Source of the DNA: Alphaproteobacteria bacterium
GTDB lineage: Bacteria > Pseudomonadota > Alphaproteobacteria > Reyranellales > Reyranellaceae
Length of the DNA: 6,688 nt
Assembly: GCA_013290035.1 (NCBI GenBank)
Contig: JABCYT010000192.1
Coordinates: forward strand, 1 to 6,688
Direction of reading: 5' to 3'
Shown here: positions 6,204-6,688 of the stretch, piece after piece
Layout: every line of letters begins with the position of its first letter
Position numbering within the stretch: the stretch's first letter is position 1
Position numbers and translations under genes: made by a program
Notes under the pieces: model-generated
Told to the model about the DNA's origin: nothing
Databases searched by the model: none
What the model saw: the letters and a program-made list of their open reading frames with translations, nothing else

Positions 6204-6688
6204 CTAGCCGTCGCGGAAAAAGCGCGGCGTCACCCCGGCATGGCGGCGAAATGCCTTGGCGAAGGCGCTTTGGCTCTCGTAGCCCAGGCGCCCGGCAACC
6301 TCGGCGACCGAGAGGGGCGTATGGCGCAGCAGGCCTTGGGCACGCTCCATGCGGCAGCGTTCGGCGTAAGCCATCGGCGAGGCCCCGAAAACCGCCTTGA
6401 ACAGCCGCAGGAGATGGAACCGCGACAGGCAGCTCGCTTGCGCCAGCGCCGCCAGGGAGGGCGGCCGTCCGCGATGATCCTCGATCATCTCCCGCGCGCG
6501 CTGCAGCCGGCCCAGCAGCAGGCGGCGGGTCCGCGCGCGCTTGGCCGGAAGCCGCGCCACCAGCCGTTCATGGTCGGAGCTGATCGCGGCAAGGTCGAGC
6601 AGCAGCGACAGCAGCACCTCCTCGAGACGCTCCGGCGCCGCTTCGACATCGTCGAGACGGCTGCGCAGGCCCCGCAAGGCGGCCAGGA
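6204..6688 (-). CDS. AraC-family transcriptional regulator, C-terminal part (runs off right edge)
   Basis: The frame is open from the right edge to a TAG at 6204-6206, giving about 161 codons; no convincing start codon or ribosome binding site is present, so the N-terminal ligand-binding domain is probably beyond the window (family total about 250-300 residues). The visible part has a helical linker rich in Leu and Arg, then the AraC double helix-turn-helix: first motif around PSLAALAQASCLSRFHLLRLF, second around LSVAEVAGRLGYESQSAFAK, ending in FRRHAGVTPRFFRDG, which matches the AraC/XylS C-terminal signature. These proteins bind DNA near promoters and activate or repress in response to a small molecule. 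The VOC gene lies immediately downstream on the same strand and is the most likely local target or partner; AraC-VOC neighbours occur in many bacteria. The effector is unknown. Confidence 0.9.
   Translation of the reverse strand, partial: LAALRGLRSRLDDVEAAPERLEEVLLSLLLDLAAISSDHERLVARLPAKRARTRRLLLGRLQRAREMIEDHRGRPPSLAALAQASCLSRFHLLRLFKAVFGASPMAYAERCRMERAQGLLRHTPLSVAEVAGRLGYESQSAFAKAFRRHAGVTPRFFRDG

Noticed and set aside
6675..6677. TTG at 6677 as the true start of the AraC-type gene
   Set aside because: No ribosome binding site, the frame stays open to the window edge, and a start here would leave no N-terminal domain; a truncated view of a longer gene is more likely.

Overview
The window comes from a GC-rich genome, most likely an alphaproteobacterium of the Bradyrhizobium/Rhodopseudomonas/Reyranella type. 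Four things point there: strong G/C preference at third codon positions, a Tat-exported solute-binding protein, a fused LivM-LivG transporter subunit, and an intergenic palindromic repeat of a kind I recall as abundant in such genomes. This placement is inference; there is no rRNA or marker gene in the window.

Layout. From the left edge to 708, on the minus strand, lies the N-terminal 236 codons of an AMP-forming acyl-CoA ligase that runs off the window. A gap of about 117 bases (709-825) with a perfect 7-bp palindrome separates it from a divergent plus-strand operon that fills 826-5699. That operon encodes a complete HAAT-type (branched-chain amino acid / carboxylate) ABC importer: binding protein (826-2079), a 182-base gap holding two inverted copies of a REP-like hairpin, LivH permease (2262-3140), a single-chain LivM permease + LivG ATPase fusion (3145-4962), and LivF ATPase (4959-5699). 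The last three genes are tightly packed (4-base gap, then a 4-base GTGA overlap). At 5699/5700 the operon meets, stop codon against stop codon, a minus-strand VOC-superfamily (glyoxalase/dioxygenase-like) gene. Upstream of that gene on the same strand is the C-terminal part of an AraC-family regulator that runs off the right edge.

How it fits together. The binding protein would capture a solute in the periplasm, LivH and the LivM half would form the membrane channel, and the LivG half and LivF would hydrolyse ATP. The divergent acyl-CoA ligase suggests the solute may be an organic acid (aromatic, aliphatic or carnitine-like) activated to its CoA ester after uptake, rather than an amino acid. 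The AraC-VOC pair looks like a separate small unit.

I see no mobile element, CRISPR array, tRNA/rRNA or clearly new system. The points most worth a second look are the paired palindromes with a compensated base change, the M-G fusion, and the ligase-transporter pairing.
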